Positions 25,360 to 36,896 of a DNA stretch of 64,000 bases are shown in pieces. The notes under the pieces were generated by a model. It did not search any database. It was not told the origin of the DNA and saw nothing but the letters and a program-made list of their open reading frames with translations. A program made the position numbers and the translations under genes. The DNA is from an uncultured Bacteroidales bacterium (lineage in GTDB: Bacteria > Bacteroidota > Bacteroidia > Bacteroidales > Bacteroidaceae), in NCBI GenBank assembly GCA_902799655.1, contig CADCBH010000018.1, forward strand, positions 1 through 64,000. The letters run 5' to 3'. Every line of letters starts with the position of its first letter. Position 1 is the stretch's first letter.

Positions 25360-26766
25360 TTACTTCACCCAGCCTTCGTACTCAAACTTACAGTCGCGAT
25401 AGCGTTCGTTGATACGTACATAGGTGGACTTAATACGATTGACCACCCACTCATGCAACTTCTTCTGACGGAGTTTGTTCATCACCACATTCTTCATAAT
25501 CTGGAAGTCACCAGTGATGGTAGCCTTATGGCCCTCTGTACGACTCTTCAGCTTCACAATGGCGCAAACAAGTTTACCACGCTCATTCATCATCTGGAAA
25601 GGTGCAGAGATACCGCCAACCTCCAATCCGTCAACAGCTTTAGCCACCTCAGAAGGCAGGTCTGCCATCTTAAATCTCGATGTACGACCCTCCTGAGTGA
25701 CATTAGCCATCAGACCGTTATTGTTACGTGTATCCTTGTCATCAGAGAAGACAGATACAGCATTCTCAAAGGTAAAGCTCTCACCCTTATAGTAGGGTTT
25801 GATAGACTGAGGAATCTCACCTGCCCTCAAATCGTTGGCCAAAGAGTCCAACTGGTTCATGGCTTTCGTGACAGCTTCATCACTCACCACAGGTTTGCGC
25901 AGGATATGACGTACCTTGATCTTCTCTCCACGCTTATCTATCAACTGGATGATATGGAAGCCGAACTCAGACTCCACAATCTTAGAAACCTTCTTGGGGT
26001 CTGTCAGACTGAACGCCACATTGGCAAAGGCAGGATCAAGCATTCCACGACCCATATAGTCCAATTCTCCGCCTCGGCGTGCAGAACCTGGGTCTTCAGA
26101 ATAGAAACGCGCCAGGGTCTGGAAAGTCGATTCACCCTTATTGATACGATCGGTGTAATCGCGCAACTCCTCTTTGACGCGATTGATCTCTTCTTGTTCT
26201 ATACGTGGTGTCTGTGTGATAATCTGCACCTCCACCTCTGTAGGAACAAAGGGGAGACTATCCTGAGGCATATCCTTAAAATACCTGCGCACCTCAGCAG
26301 GAGATACGGCGATATTCTTGGTCAGCTTATGCTGCATGCCCTGCACCATCTGACGCTCACGATACGACTCACGCAAGTCAGCACGTATCTGACTCATATT
26401 CTTCTTGTGGTATTCTTCCAGCTTCTCACGAGAGCCGATAGCAGAAATCATCTGCTCAATATATTGCTCAACGCCCTGTGAAATCTCAGCTTCTGTTACC
26501 TCAATACTGTCGGTAACAGCCTGATTGAGATATAGTTTCTGGACGGCAATCTGTTCTGGAATAGAACAATCGGGATCGCCAGCCCAGTGCAGACCTTCCT
26601 GTTGACCTTGCAGACGCAACGCCTCCACATCGGATCTTAATATGGCCTCATCACCAACAACCCATATCACCTCATCTACGATGGCATGCAGGCTGTCATT
26701 CTGAGCATTTGCCAGTTGCGTTACGGCAACCAGCATCACTATCATGGTAAGGAATTTCTTAATCAT
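25360..26766 (-). CDS. SurA-like periplasmic peptidylprolyl isomerase
   Basis: The protein has 468 residues with signal peptide MIKKFLTMIVMLVAVTQLANAQ. The N-terminal SurA chaperone part is SLHAIVDEVIWVVGDEAILRSDVEALRLQ. Two parvulin-type regions follow: one at about 170-275, with ARFYSEDPGSARRGGELDYMGRGMLDPAFANVAFSL and VESEFGFHIIQL, and a degenerate second at about 280-390 (IKVRHILRKPV, QEGRTSRFKMADLP). It folds outer-membrane proteins. It overlaps the upstream PPIase gene by 8 nt. Confidence 0.92.
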   Translation of the reverse strand: MIKKFLTMIVMLVAVTQLANAQNDSLHAIVDEVIWVVGDEAILRSDVEALRLQGQQEGLHWAGDPDCSIPEQIAVQKLYLNQAVTDSIEVTEAEISQGVEQYIEQMISAIGSREKLEEYHKKNMSQIRADLRESYRERQMVQGMQHKLTKNIAVSPAEVRRYFKDMPQDSLPFVPTEVEVQIITQTPRIEQEEINRVKEELRDYTDRINKGESTFQTLARFYSEDPGSARRGGELDYMGRGMLDPAFANVAFSLTDPKKVSKIVESEFGFHIIQLIDKRGEKIKVRHILRKPVVSDEAVTKAMNQLDSLANDLRAGEIPQSIKPYYKGESFTFENAVSVFSDDKDTRNNNGLMANVTQEGRTSRFKMADLPSEVAKAVDGLEVGGISAPFQMMNERGKLVCAIVKLKSRTEGHKATITGDFQIMKNVVMNKLRQKKLHEWVVNRIKSTYVRINERYRDCKFEYEGWVK

Positions 26767-28189
26767 GCTTGTTAACTGTCTTTAATACTTCCTGATTAAC
26801 ACTAACAGAATATTTGCGACGCAAGTCTTCAACCCAGAAACGCTCCAACTCGTCCTGCAGATCAGCTGTCACCAGACCTCGTACATCGGTATACTCCTGA
26901 GGGCTCTTGATCAACTTGCCATAGGTAGCATCAATGGGATAACCCTTCACGCTATCCACCTTTGCGTTCTTTTGTTTGAAAATATCGCGGTCTATAAGTG
27001 CGTTATCTCCCTGTTTGAAGAGTCCCTTCTCCACACGAATACGGATAATAGAATCGTTATTGAAGGTCTTGCGGAGAGCCTCATTCCAGTCTTCAAACTT
27101 CAGCTTCTTCACACAGTCAGCGACAGCCTTCACATCCGACTGCACCTTCACATGATAAGCCATACCCTTGAAGCGAGGCTGATCCCACTTATACTTTGCC
27201 TTATTCTTCTTGAAATAGTTGGCGAGAGCCTGTTCATCCTTGGCAGCCTTTTCCCAGACATGCTGATTGCTGACCTCATAAAGCAGCAGGCCATCATGAT
27301 ATTCCTTAATCAGATAGCGCATCGACAAGTCGGTGGCTGACAATGAGTCAGCACGCAACTCCATCACACGCTCCTTTGTCAGCGTACCATTGGAGTTCTT
27401 CACCATCTGGGCTATCTTCTGGTCTGAGATACTGTTACGCACATTGCGCTGCTCCAGATATTTCAGGATGCTCTCCTTATGGAAGTCGAACGGTTCCAGT
27501 TCCTTACGTTCCTTCATCAGGATAATATGCCAACCGAAAGGTGACAGAACGGGTTTACTCATCTCACCTGGCTGAAGGGCAAAGGCTGCATCCTCAAACT
27601 CCTTGACCAACTGGTTCTTACCTACCCAACCGAGCACACCACCACGACGTGCTGAACCAGGGTCTTGCGAAACTTTCTTAGCTAGTTCCTCAAAATCAGC
27701 ACCATTCTTCAATGCCTGATAGACAGAGTCGATGCGCTGCTTAGCCTCCTGCTGCTGGGCGTCAGTAGCCTTTTGAGGTATCATCAACAGAATATGAGCG
27801 GGACGTATCAGTCCGTCAGGACCGATATTCTCCTTGGTCTGGTCGTACACCTTGTGAGCCTCGGCCAGCATGTCGTCATCCGTCACGAAGGTTGGTACCA
27901 ACTGCTGATCACGATACTGCGCAAACTCTTTGAGGAAAGCCGATGTAGTGTCAATACGTGCATCGAGTGCTGCCTGTACCTTTAGTTTGTAGTTGACAAA
28001 CAGCTCCACATATTCCTCTACAGTCTTCTTGTCTATGACACCATCGGTATTGTTCTTATTATACGAATACTCAAATTCCGAGCGCGGAACATCCACGCCA
28101 GCAACGGTCATAATAACAGGATCGGCAGTCTGGGCATCAACCAGCATACCACTCAGCAGCATCACTGCTGATAATAGTTGTTTCTTCAT
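26759..28189 (-). CDS. Parvulin-type peptidylprolyl isomerase (PpiC/PpiD-like)
   Basis: The protein has 476 residues with signal peptide MKKQLLSAVMLLSGMLVDAQ. One clear parvulin domain (about 125-235) shows IRPAHILLMIPQKA, KKVSQDPGSARRGGVLGWVGKNQLVKEFEDAAFALQPGEMSKPVLSPFGWHIILMKERK. The C-terminal 230 residues are helical and unrecognised. It acts as a periplasmic folding factor with the SurA-like neighbour. It begins directly after guaB (no intergenic base) and overlaps the next gene, so it is translationally coupled. Confidence 0.9.
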   Translation of the reverse strand: MKKQLLSAVMLLSGMLVDAQTADPVIMTVAGVDVPRSEFEYSYNKNNTDGVIDKKTVEEYVELFVNYKLKVQAALDARIDTTSAFLKEFAQYRDQQLVPTFVTDDDMLAEAHKVYDQTKENIGPDGLIRPAHILLMIPQKATDAQQQEAKQRIDSVYQALKNGADFEELAKKVSQDPGSARRGGVLGWVGKNQLVKEFEDAAFALQPGEMSKPVLSPFGWHIILMKERKELEPFDFHKESILKYLEQRNVRNSISDQKIAQMVKNSNGTLTKERVMELRADSLSATDLSMRYLIKEYHDGLLLYEVSNQHVWEKAAKDEQALANYFKKNKAKYKWDQPRFKGMAYHVKVQSDVKAVADCVKKLKFEDWNEALRKTFNNDSIIRIRVEKGLFKQGDNALIDRDIFKQKNAKVDSVKGYPIDATYGKLIKSPQEYTDVRGLVTADLQDELERFWVEDLRRKYSVSVNQEVLKTVNKHD

Positions 28190-29683
<1,494 letters not shown>

Positions 29684-29692
29684 TTAAATTTT

Positions 29693-29745
29693 ATTGCGTG
29701 CAAATTTACTGCTTTTTTCCGAGATAGCAGCCATTTGCACGCAAT
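29693..29745 (-). promoter_or_regulatory. guaB promoter box embedded in a 13-bp inverted repeat
   Basis: ATTGCGTGCAAAT (29693-29705) is perfectly inverted at 29733-29745. Inside, CTGCT and AGCAG also pair. The -7 box TAAATTTG (29701-29708, minus) overlaps the left arm. It could be an operator, an attenuator or the recQ terminator; there is no U-tract. Confidence 0.55.
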
Positions 29746-29768
29746 ATTAACACGATTTAAGCGAAATA

Positions 29769-31952
29769 TTAATTTGCCATTTCCGATATAAACTTGATAC
29801 GAACCAATCTGATTTCGTCTTCCGTACATTCATTGCCCAATTCGTCGAGGGCATCCTCCAACGAATCCGTATCACTCTCGGCGAAATAGTCGTAGATATC
29901 ATCTATGCGGTCATCGTCCATCACCTCCTCCAGGAAATAGTCGATATTCAGCTTCGTACCGCTATAAACAATAGCCTCTACCTCATCCAACAGCTCTTCG
30001 AACTCAAGTCCCTGAGCCGTTGCAATATCATCGAGGGCAATCTGGCGGTCAATGGCCTGAATAATCTTTACCTTCAGTATCGATTTCTTGGCCACAGTGC
30101 GCACACGGAGGTCGGAATGTCTGACGATCTCGTTCTCCTCGCAGTAGCTTTTGATCAAGTCAACAAACTCCTTGGCATAGGGCTGCTTCACCTTACCCTC
30201 TCCTACTCCCTGGATATTCTTCAGCTCCTCCAAGGTGATGGGATAGTCTGTAGCCATCTGTTCGATAGACACATCCTGGAAGATGACATAAGGCGGGCGC
30301 TCCAGTTTCTTGCTCACCTTCTTACGCAGGTCTTTCAGCATAGCACTGAGCGTAGGATCCAGGGCGCTGGTTCCTATCTCATGATCTGTCACCGTCTCAT
30401 AGTCTTCAGCAAACTCATTGTCCTCGACAATCATAAACGACTGCGGATTCTTCATGAATTTCTTACCAGCAGAGGTCAGTTTCAGCAAGCCATAGTTTTC
30501 TACGTCTTTCTTAAGGTAGCCAGCTATCAGCGCCTGACGGATGACGGGATTCCAGTGTTTCTCGTCATCATCCTCACCAGCTCCGAAGAGCTCGTGGTTC
30601 TGATGCTTATGAGCCAGAATTTCCTCCGTCTCACGTCCTTTCACGAAATCGACGATATAGTCAGAGCGGAAGTTCTCTTTCAGAGCCTGTATCGCATTCA
30701 GCACGATAACCAGCTGCTTTTCAGCCTCTATCTTGGTCTTAGGATGCAGACAGTTGTCACAATTATGGCAGTTGTCGGGCGTATATTCCTCACCGAAATA
30801 ATGGAGCAGCATCTTCCGTCGACATACCGATGTCTCAGCATATGCGGCAGTTTCAGCCAACAGTTGGCGACCGATATCCTGTTCGGCAACGGGTTTCCCC
30901 TCCATAAACTTATCCAGCTTCTGCAGGTCCTTTTGGGCATAGAAGGTGATACACATACCCTCTCCACCATCACGACCGGCTCGGCCCGTCTCCTGGTAGT
31001 AGCCTTCCAGCGACTTGGGGATATCATAATGAATGACAAAGCGCACATCAGGCTTGTCAATACCCATACCAAACGCAATGGTAGCCACAATGACATCAAT
31101 CTTCTCCATCAGGAAGTCATCCTGTGTCTGCGAGCGCAAAGCCGACTCCAAACCTGCATGATAGGCTGCAGCCTTGATATCATTGGCCTTCAAAATCTCA
31201 GCCAGTTCCTCTACCTTCTTGCGGGAGAGACAATAGATGATGCCGCTCTTTCCTGGATGCTGCTTGATGAACTTGATGATATCCTTATCCACTTCTGTGG
31301 TCTTCGGACGTACCTCGTAATAAAGGTTCGGACGATTAAACGAGCTCTTAAACTCAACAGCATCAAGAATGCCCAGATTCTTCTTGATATCCGTACGCAC
31401 CTTATCAGTAGCCGTAGCAGTCAGCGCGATGATTGGCGCAGGACCTATCTCATTGATAATCGGGCGGATGCGACGATATTCCGGACGGAAGTCATGTCCC
31501 CATTCTGAGATACAGTGTGCTTCATCAATAGCATAGAAGGATATCTTCGTTTGCTTCAGGAACTCCACATTATCTTCCTTCGTCAACGATTCCGGAGCCA
31601 CATAAAGCAGTTTGGTACGACCAGACATGATGTCAGCCTTCACCTGATCAATGGCCGTCTTGTTCAGCGACGAGTTCAGATAGTGTGCGGTACCTTCCTC
31701 GCTCATAGAGCTGATGACATCAACCTGATTCTTCATCAGCGCTATCAGGGGGGAGATGACGATGGCCGTACCCTCCATCAGCAACGAAGGCAGCTGATAG
31801 CACAGCGACTTACCGCCACCGGTAGGCATCAACACAAAGGTATTCTTGCCGTTCAGCACATTCTGCACGATGGCTTCCTGGTCGCCTTTGAACTTGTCAA
31901 AGCCAAAATACTTCTTCAGGGCCTCTGTAAGATTCTGTTTATTATTTGCCAT
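29769..31952 (-). CDS. recQ: ATP-dependent DNA helicase RecQ
   Basis: 3'-5' SF2 helicase in recombination and fork repair. The protein has 727 residues. Walker A is MPTGGGKSLCYQLP (about 42-55), the DEAH box is AIDEAHCISEWGHDFRPEY, and motif VI is QETGRAGRDG. The RecQ zinc cluster is CRRKMLLHYFGEEYTPDNCHNCDNC (about 380-405). Winged helix and HRDC follow (LRKKVSKKLERPPYVIFQDVSIEQMATDYP). A further acidic C-terminal 100 residues (EEVMDDDRIDDIYDYFAESDTDSLEDALDELG) is common in Bacteroidetes RecQ. It follows clpX by 14 nt. Confidence 0.96.
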   Translation of the reverse strand: MANNKQNLTEALKKYFGFDKFKGDQEAIVQNVLNGKNTFVLMPTGGGKSLCYQLPSLLMEGTAIVISPLIALMKNQVDVISSMSEEGTAHYLNSSLNKTAIDQVKADIMSGRTKLLYVAPESLTKEDNVEFLKQTKISFYAIDEAHCISEWGHDFRPEYRRIRPIINEIGPAPIIALTATATDKVRTDIKKNLGILDAVEFKSSFNRPNLYYEVRPKTTEVDKDIIKFIKQHPGKSGIIYCLSRKKVEELAEILKANDIKAAAYHAGLESALRSQTQDDFLMEKIDVIVATIAFGMGIDKPDVRFVIHYDIPKSLEGYYQETGRAGRDGGEGMCITFYAQKDLQKLDKFMEGKPVAEQDIGRQLLAETAAYAETSVCRRKMLLHYFGEEYTPDNCHNCDNCLHPKTKIEAEKQLVIVLNAIQALKENFRSDYIVDFVKGRETEEILAHKHQNHELFGAGEDDDEKHWNPVIRQALIAGYLKKDVENYGLLKLTSAGKKFMKNPQSFMIVEDNEFAEDYETVTDHEIGTSALDPTLSAMLKDLRKKVSKKLERPPYVIFQDVSIEQMATDYPITLEELKNIQGVGEGKVKQPYAKEFVDLIKSYCEENEIVRHSDLRVRTVAKKSILKVKIIQAIDRQIALDDIATAQGLEFEELLDEVEAIVYSGTKLNIDYFLEEVMDDDRIDDIYDYFAESDTDSLEDALDELGNECTEDEIRLVRIKFISEMAN

Positions 31953-31966
31953 AGGCTTAATAGGTA

Positions 31967-33184
31967 TTATTCTAGATGTGACTTGGCGAGCTGTTGCTCA
32001 ACATACGCCTTCGTCACTTCAAAGGATTTCGTTCGTTTTGAGGGCATCTCAAACATGGCATCCATCATGACGTTTTCCACGATGGAGCGCAGTCCGCGAG
32101 CGCCCAGCTTATACTCCACAGCCTTATCGACAATGAGTTCCAAAGCCTCTGGAGTGAAGGTCAAATCGATACCGTCCATCTGAAACAGCTTCACATATTG
32201 CTTGACGATAGAGTTCTTCGGCTCCGTCAATATCTTTTTCAGCGCCTCACGATCCAACGGATTCAGATAGGTCAATACTGGCAGTCGACCGATAATCTCA
32301 GGAATCAGTCCAAACGACTTCAAGTCTTGTGGCTGGATATACTGCATCAGGTCGTCCTTGTCAATCTTACGCACATGCTGAACGGAGTTATAGCCCACCA
32401 CATGGGTATTCATGCGCTGTGCGATCTTGCGCTCAATGCCATCAAAGGCTCCGCCACAAATAAACAGGATATGATGGGTATCAATATGGATATATTCCTG
32501 GTCAGGATGCTTGCGACCTCCTCGTGGCGGCACGTTGACGATAGTGCCTTCCAACAGCTTGAGCAATCCCTGCTGTACACCCTCGCCACTCACATCACGT
32601 GTGATAGAAGGGTTGTCAGACTTGCGTGCAATCTTGTCAATCTCGTCGACAAAGACGATACCGCGCTGGGTAGCCTCAACGTCATAGTCGGCCACCTGCA
32701 ACAGACGCGACAGGATGCTCTCCACGTCCTCTCCCACATAGCCGGCCTCCGTAAACACAGTGGCGTCGACAATCGTAAAGGGCACATCGAGCAACTTGGC
32801 AATGGTTCGCGCCAAAAGGGTTTTACCCGTTCCTGTCGAACCCACCATGATGATGTTAGACTTCTCAATCTCCACACCATTGTCATCGTTGGGCTGCTGT
32901 AAGCGCTTATAGTGGTTATAGACGGCAACGGAAAGGTAGCGCTTGGCCTCATCCTGGCCAATGACATACTGGTCCAGATGATCCTTGATCTCCTTGGGTT
33001 TGGGAATGCGCTTTTCCTTAAAAGTCACATTCGCCTTCTTGGCATTGGGGCCATAACCATTAGCCGAAGCTACCTGATAGGCCTGTACGGCACAATCTTC
33101 GCAGATGCAGCCGTCCACACCCGTTATCAAGAGTTTCACCTCTTTCTCAGAGCGTCCACAGAAATTACAATGCTTTCTTGCCAT
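31967..33184 (-). CDS. clpX: ATP-dependent Clp protease ATP-binding subunit ClpX
   Basis: Unfoldase feeding ClpP. The protein has 405 residues. The N-terminal zinc-binding domain is CNFCGRS with CICEDC (residues 6-32). Walker A is [13 protein letters not shown], Walker B is [12 protein letters not shown], and sensor and arginine-finger regions are present. The ClpP-binding IGF loop position reads [11 protein letters not shown], which I cannot match with certainty. It starts immediately after the clpP stop and is co-transcribed with clpP and recQ. Confidence 0.97.
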   Translation of the reverse strand: MARKHCNFCGRSEKEVKLLITGVDGCICEDCAVQAYQVASANGYGPNAKKANVTFKEKRIPKPKEIKDHLDQYVIGQDEAKRYLSVAVYNHYKRLQQPNDDNGVEIEKSNIIMVGSTGTGKTLLARTIAKLLDVPFTIVDATVFTEAGYVGEDVESILSRLLQVADYDVEATQRGIVFVDEIDKIARKSDNPSITRDVSGEGVQQGLLKLLEGTIVNVPPRGGRKHPDQEYIHIDTHHILFICGGAFDGIERKIAQRMNTHVVGYNSVQHVRKIDKDDLMQYIQPQDLKSFGLIPEIIGRLPVLTYLNPLDREALKKILTEPKNSIVKQYVKLFQMDGIDLTFTPEALELIVDKAVEYKLGARGLRSIVENVMMDAMFEMPSKRTKSFEVTKAYVEQQLAKSHLE

Positions 33185-33856
33185 TTACTTCTTCTTCAAC
33201 ACCTGGTCAATCATACCATACTCTTTCGCTTCCTCAGCTGTCATCCAGTAATTGCGGTCAGAGTCATTCCAAACCTTGTCATAGGGGGTGTGTGAATGCT
33301 CTGAGATGATGGTATAGAGTTCTTTCTTGAATTTCATGATCTCTTTGGCTTCAATCTCGATATCCGAAGCCTGTCCCTGCACACCACCCAGAGGCTGGTG
33401 AATCATCACGCGACTGTGGGGAAGAGCCGAGCGCTTACCCTCCTTACCAGCTACCAGCAGGACAGCAGCCATAGATGCTGCCATACCCGTACAGATAGTA
33501 GCCACATCGCTGGAGATAAACTGCATCGTGTCATAGATGCCCAGACCTGCCGTCACACTACCGCCAGGAGAGTTCAGATAGATATTGATATCCTTGCCTG
33601 GGTCGTTCTGCTCCAGGAAGAGCAGCTGCGCCATAATCGTGTTAGCCACATAGTCGTCAATCTGAGTACCCAGAAAGATGATGCGGTCCATCATCAGGCG
33701 TGAGAAGACGTCCATCTGCGTCACGTTCAACTGGCGCTCCTCCAGGATGTAGGGATTCATATACTGAGCCTGTGCACTCATCACTTCGTCGAGCACCAGA
33801 CCGTTAATACCAAGATGCTTGGTAGCATATTTTCTAAAATCGTTGTTCATAATCAT
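33185..33856 (-). CDS. clpP: ATP-dependent Clp protease proteolytic subunit ClpP
   Basis: Serine peptidase forming a tetradecamer with ClpX. The protein has 223 residues from ATG 33856; a second ATG two codons in is possible. The catalytic residues Ser128 (GMAASMAA), His153 (VMIHQPLGG) and Asp200 (NDSDRNYWM) are all visible. Its N-terminus is about 25 residues longer than E. coli mature ClpP, fitting a propeptide. Promoter at 33871. Confidence 0.97.
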   Translation of the reverse strand: MIMNNDFRKYATKHLGINGLVLDEVMSAQAQYMNPYILEERQLNVTQMDVFSRLMMDRIIFLGTQIDDYVANTIMAQLLFLEQNDPGKDINIYLNSPGGSVTAGLGIYDTMQFISSDVATICTGMAASMAAVLLVAGKEGKRSALPHSRVMIHQPLGGVQGQASDIEIEAKEIMKFKKELYTIISEHSHTPYDKVWNDSDRNYWMTAEEAKEYGMIDQVLKKK

Positions 33857-33870
33857 ACACTAAGTAGATA

Positions 33871-33878
33871 CAAAGTTA
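33871..33878 (-). promoter_or_regulatory. clpP promoter (-7 box)
   Basis: TAACTTTG on the minus strand, 14 nt before ATG 33856 and directly after the tig terminator. Confidence 0.6.
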
Positions 33879-33880
33879 CA

Positions 33881-33919
33881 AAAAAAAGTCGGAATGCAAG
33901 ACATTCCGGCTCTTTTTTT
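33881..33919 (-). terminator. tig terminator (symmetric hairpin)
   Basis: AGTCGGAATG (33887-33896) pairs with CATTCCGGCT (33902-33911). A runs on the left and T runs on the right would allow termination in both directions. Confidence 0.88.
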
Positions 33920-33942
33920 GGTTAAAGAATTATAAAGTGCTC

Positions 33943-35307
33943 TTATTTTTCCTGTAACATCTTCTGGAAGTCCTCCAACGAGATAGCTTTCTCGTCGAGT
34001 TTCACCACATTCTTCAGGGCTGCAGTCAGTTTCACGTCAACGGCACGGTCAACCAGACCATCCACGTTCTCACGCTTCTTCAGCATCTCCTGAGCGTAGT
34101 TCTCCAGATACTCATCGGGCACGTTGGCCATACCGTACTGAGCGAACTGGGCACGAGCGGCCTCCTTAGCAACCTGCTTCAGGTCGTCGTCCTCAATCTT
34201 GATGCCCTGAGCGGCAACCAGCTGCTCCTTGATGAGGTGCCAGCCGAGCTCCTTGATGCTAGCCTCGAAGTTCTTCTCTACGAAGTCGGCACCCTTGTCC
34301 TTGTTGTTGTTCAGCATCACGCGCTTCAGCAGAGCCTCTGGGAACTCCAGCTTGCCTACCTTCTTCTCCATGTGCTGACGAACGTCGAGCAGGAACTTGT
34401 AGTCGCTGTCAGCCTTGAACTGCTGGCCGATCTGGTCAGCAATCTTCTGACGGAACTCCTTCTCGTCCTTGACATTACCCTCACCGAAGGTCTGGTCGAA
34501 GAGCTCCTGATTGATCTCAGCCTTCACATAGCGAGAAATCTCAGTAATCTGATAGGTGAAGTCACCCTCGTGGTCTTTCACCTCTTCCTTCTGAATCTTC
34601 AGCAGGCTAGATACCTCTACATCGCTCTCGGGATAAGCCTTGCGGGGATTCCAGGTGATGATGTCGCCCAGCTTAGAGCCCTCGAAGAGCTTCTTCTGGT
34701 CGTCAACCTTCATATACTGAGGCATCAATACGGCATCAGCCACCTCGATACCACCTTCCTTCACATTGCCATTGGCGTCGAGCTCGCGCAGGTCGCCCTT
34801 CAGCATGTCGCGCTGCTCAGCATCGAAGGTTTCTACCTTCTCATAGTGGCCGGCACGGCTCTGATACATCTCTACCTGCTGGTCGATGAGCTTGTCGTCA
34901 ACGGTGATATTATAGAAGGGAACCTTATCCTTACCACTCAGTTTGGCCTCAAACTCAGGAGCCACAGCGATGTCGAACTTGAATACCAGAGGCTGGTCGC
35001 TCTCAAAGTCGAGCTGAGCCTGCTGCTCGCTGGGGAGGGGTTCGCCCAGCATGTGTATCTTATTGTCCTGCACATAACCATAGAGTTTCTCGCCCAGCAT
35101 TTTGTTCACCACGTCAACCTTGACGCTGGTACCAAACTGACGCTTGATCATGCCCATAGGAGCCTGACCAGGACGGAATCCGGAAATCTGTGCACGCTTG
35201 CGATAGTCTTTCAGAGTCTTCTCGACTTCTGGCTGATAGTCAGCCGTCTCCAGTGTAATGGTCATCAGGCCATTCACTTTGTCAGGAGCTTCAAATTGAA
35301 TATTCAT
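33943..35307 (-). CDS. tig: Trigger factor
   Basis: Ribosome-bound chaperone at the exit tunnel. The protein has 454 residues. The ribosome-binding signature is ISGFRPGQAPMGMIKRQFG (about 41-59). The middle PPIase-like region is weakly conserved (DADEQRDMLKGDLREL; no clear FKBP active site). The helical C-terminal arms run from about 250 (IADQIGQQFKADSDYKFLLDVRQHMEKKVG). It stands just upstream of clpP-clpX, the common bacterial order, but with its own promoter (35360) and terminator. Confidence 0.94.
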   Translation of the reverse strand: MNIQFEAPDKVNGLMTITLETADYQPEVEKTLKDYRKRAQISGFRPGQAPMGMIKRQFGTSVKVDVVNKMLGEKLYGYVQDNKIHMLGEPLPSEQQAQLDFESDQPLVFKFDIAVAPEFEAKLSGKDKVPFYNITVDDKLIDQQVEMYQSRAGHYEKVETFDAEQRDMLKGDLRELDANGNVKEGGIEVADAVLMPQYMKVDDQKKLFEGSKLGDIITWNPRKAYPESDVEVSSLLKIQKEEVKDHEGDFTYQITEISRYVKAEINQELFDQTFGEGNVKDEKEFRQKIADQIGQQFKADSDYKFLLDVRQHMEKKVGKLEFPEALLKRVMLNNNKDKGADFVEKNFEASIKELGWHLIKEQLVAAQGIKIEDDDLKQVAKEAARAQFAQYGMANVPDEYLENYAQEMLKKRENVDGLVDRAVDVKLTAALKNVVKLDEKAISLEDFQKMLQEK

Positions 35308-35359
35308 CTTTTACTTATACCTTATTATTAATATATACGCTTCACTCGCAAATTGGCTG

Positions 35360-35390
35360 CAAAGGTACAAAAAAGTAAGGAAAGTGCAAA
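35360..35390 (-). promoter_or_regulatory. tig promoter
   Basis: TTTG (35387-35390), 19 nt, then TACCTTTG (35360-35367) on the minus strand. Confidence 0.75.
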
Positions 35391-35410
35391 AAGAAAATGG
35401 ATTTTTCTTA

Positions 35411-36250
35411 TTATTTTTGAGCGAAACCACTATTTGCTTCCTCTTCCTCAGCCTCGCGACGACGCTGTTCTTCCAAAGCGGAGAAGTCCTTCTGACGCAA
35501 TACAAACGACTCCGTCAGGTAGTTTTTGCGCACGACGGGATTGACTGCCAATTCCTCAGGAGTACCATGAAAGAGAATGCGACCCTCAAACAGCAGATAG
35601 GCGCGATCGGTGATACACAAAGTGTCTTCCACATTATGGTCTGTGATCAGGATGCCGATATTCAGGTCCTTCAACTTCCACACGATAAACTGGATATCCT
35701 CAACGGCAATCGGGTCCACACCAGCAAAAGGCTCGTCAAGCATGATGAACTTAGGCTCGATGGCCAGACAGCGGGCTATCTCCGTACGACGACGCTCACC
35801 ACCACTCAACTGGTCACCCTTGTTCTTGCGCACCTTGCCCAAGCGGAATTCCTGAATCAGGCTCTCCAGCTTCTCCAACTGGTAGTCACGGGGCTTGCCC
35901 GTCATCTCCAGCACAGAGAGGATATTGTCCTCTACCGACATCTTGCGGAATACGGAGGCCTCCTGAGCCAGATAGCCGATACCGGCTCTCGCACGCTTGT
36001 AAACAGGATAGGTTGTCACCTCCTCGTCGCCCAGATAGATATGTCCCTCATTGGGCACGATGAGTCCCGTCGTCATATAGAACGAAGTCGTCTTACCTGC
36101 TCCGTTAGGGCCTAACAGTCCTACGATTTCGCCCTGTTTCACGTTAAACGACACATCGTTCACCACGGTACGCTTACCATACCGCTTCACCAATCCTTCC
36201 GTGCGCAGCACCAGATGCTCTGGTTCCACATTCTTGTTCAGTTCATCCAT
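35411..36250 (-). CDS. lptB: LPS export ABC transporter ATP-binding protein LptB
   Basis: Powers LPS extraction from the inner membrane with LptFG. The protein has 279 residues; LptB is usually about 240, the extra being an N-terminal lead and a C-terminal tail ([28 protein letters not shown]). Walker A is [13 protein letters not shown], the Q-loop is [18 protein letters not shown] (a strong LptB marker), the signature is [16 protein letters not shown], and Walker B is [16 protein letters not shown]. The promoter box lies only 9 nt before the ATG. Confidence 0.95.
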   Translation of the reverse strand: MDELNKNVEPEHLVLRTEGLVKRYGKRTVVNDVSFNVKQGEIVGLLGPNGAGKTTSFYMTTGLIVPNEGHIYLGDEEVTTYPVYKRARAGIGYLAQEASVFRKMSVEDNILSVLEMTGKPRDYQLEKLESLIQEFRLGKVRKNKGDQLSGGERRRTEIARCLAIEPKFIMLDEPFAGVDPIAVEDIQFIVWKLKDLNIGILITDHNVEDTLCITDRAYLLFEGRILFHGTPEELAVNPVVRKNYLTESFVLRQKDFSALEEQRRREAEEEEANSGFAQK

Positions 36251-36259
36251 AATCGGCTA

Positions 36260-36290
36260 CAAAGGTACTAATAACTGAGAACAATACAAA
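36260..36290 (-). promoter_or_regulatory. lptB promoter
   Basis: TTTG (36287-36290), 19 nt, then TACCTTTG (36260-36267) on the minus strand. The ATG is 9 nt beyond the box. Confidence 0.72.
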
Positions 36291-36343
36291 ACAAAAGGAA
36301 GTATTTTTATGTTGATAAGATTCTTTTGGGTTCGCAATTGAAA

Positions 36344-36793
36344 TCACAGCAAGTGTTTCACCTGCTCCTCATCAACCAACACGAAGATCTTTCCCATGAT
36401 GCCTATCGTCACAGGCAGGTTAGTACCATTATAATTCAGGATACCCACTGTCACGACATAATAATCGTTCACAGTCAGGTGGCTCTGCAGGTAATAACTG
36501 GCCGTATTCTTAGCCACATCCTTTCCTAAGTCAGTGACCTCTGTCAAATCGACATCAGCGCCCAACTTCTCCAGCATCTCAGCATCAACACCCTCAATGC
36601 CCAGCTCAGACAGTTTCTCAGCCCCCACCTGAGCCATTTTCTTCTTCACATTGTCGCTGGTCATTTCCTGGTCTACTACGCTCTGTACCAGTTTGACCAC
36701 AGCATCATAGTGTGCCTGTGGTTCTGGCTTGGTCAGCAGCATCGCCACCAGCAAGATGCCCAACAAAAACACAAAAATACATCCTTTTTTCAT
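36344..36793 (-). CDS. Small membrane-anchored protein, possibly DUF4359
   Basis: The protein has 149 residues. One N-terminal membrane segment (GCIFVFLLGILLVAMLLT, 4-21) is followed by an extracytoplasmic domain. The end, HLTVNDYYVVTVGILNYNGTNLPVTIGIMGKIFVL, resembles DUF4359 proteins, which have no known function. The middle is helical (VVDQEMTSDNVKKKMAQVGAEKLSELGIEG). Own promoter (36825). Anchoring is likely; the family assignment is tentative. Confidence 0.7.
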   Translation of the reverse strand: MKKGCIFVFLLGILLVAMLLTKPEPQAHYDAVVKLVQSVVDQEMTSDNVKKKMAQVGAEKLSELGIEGVDAEMLEKLGADVDLTEVTDLGKDVAKNTASYYLQSHLTVNDYYVVTVGILNYNGTNLPVTIGIMGKIFVLVDEEQVKHLL

Positions 36794-36824
36794 CTCTTCT
36801 AGAGCAACAAACGTTTCATGAGTG

Positions 36825-36855
36825 CAAAGTTAAGAAATATATTTCGATTATCCAA
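36825..36855 (-). promoter_or_regulatory. Promoter of the small membrane protein gene
   Basis: TTG (36853-36855), 20 nt, then TAACTTTG (36825-36832) on the minus strand. Confidence 0.7.
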
Positions 36856-36896
36856 GATTTCCTTGTTCCTTTGTCGCTGAAGCATCAAGAAATAGG

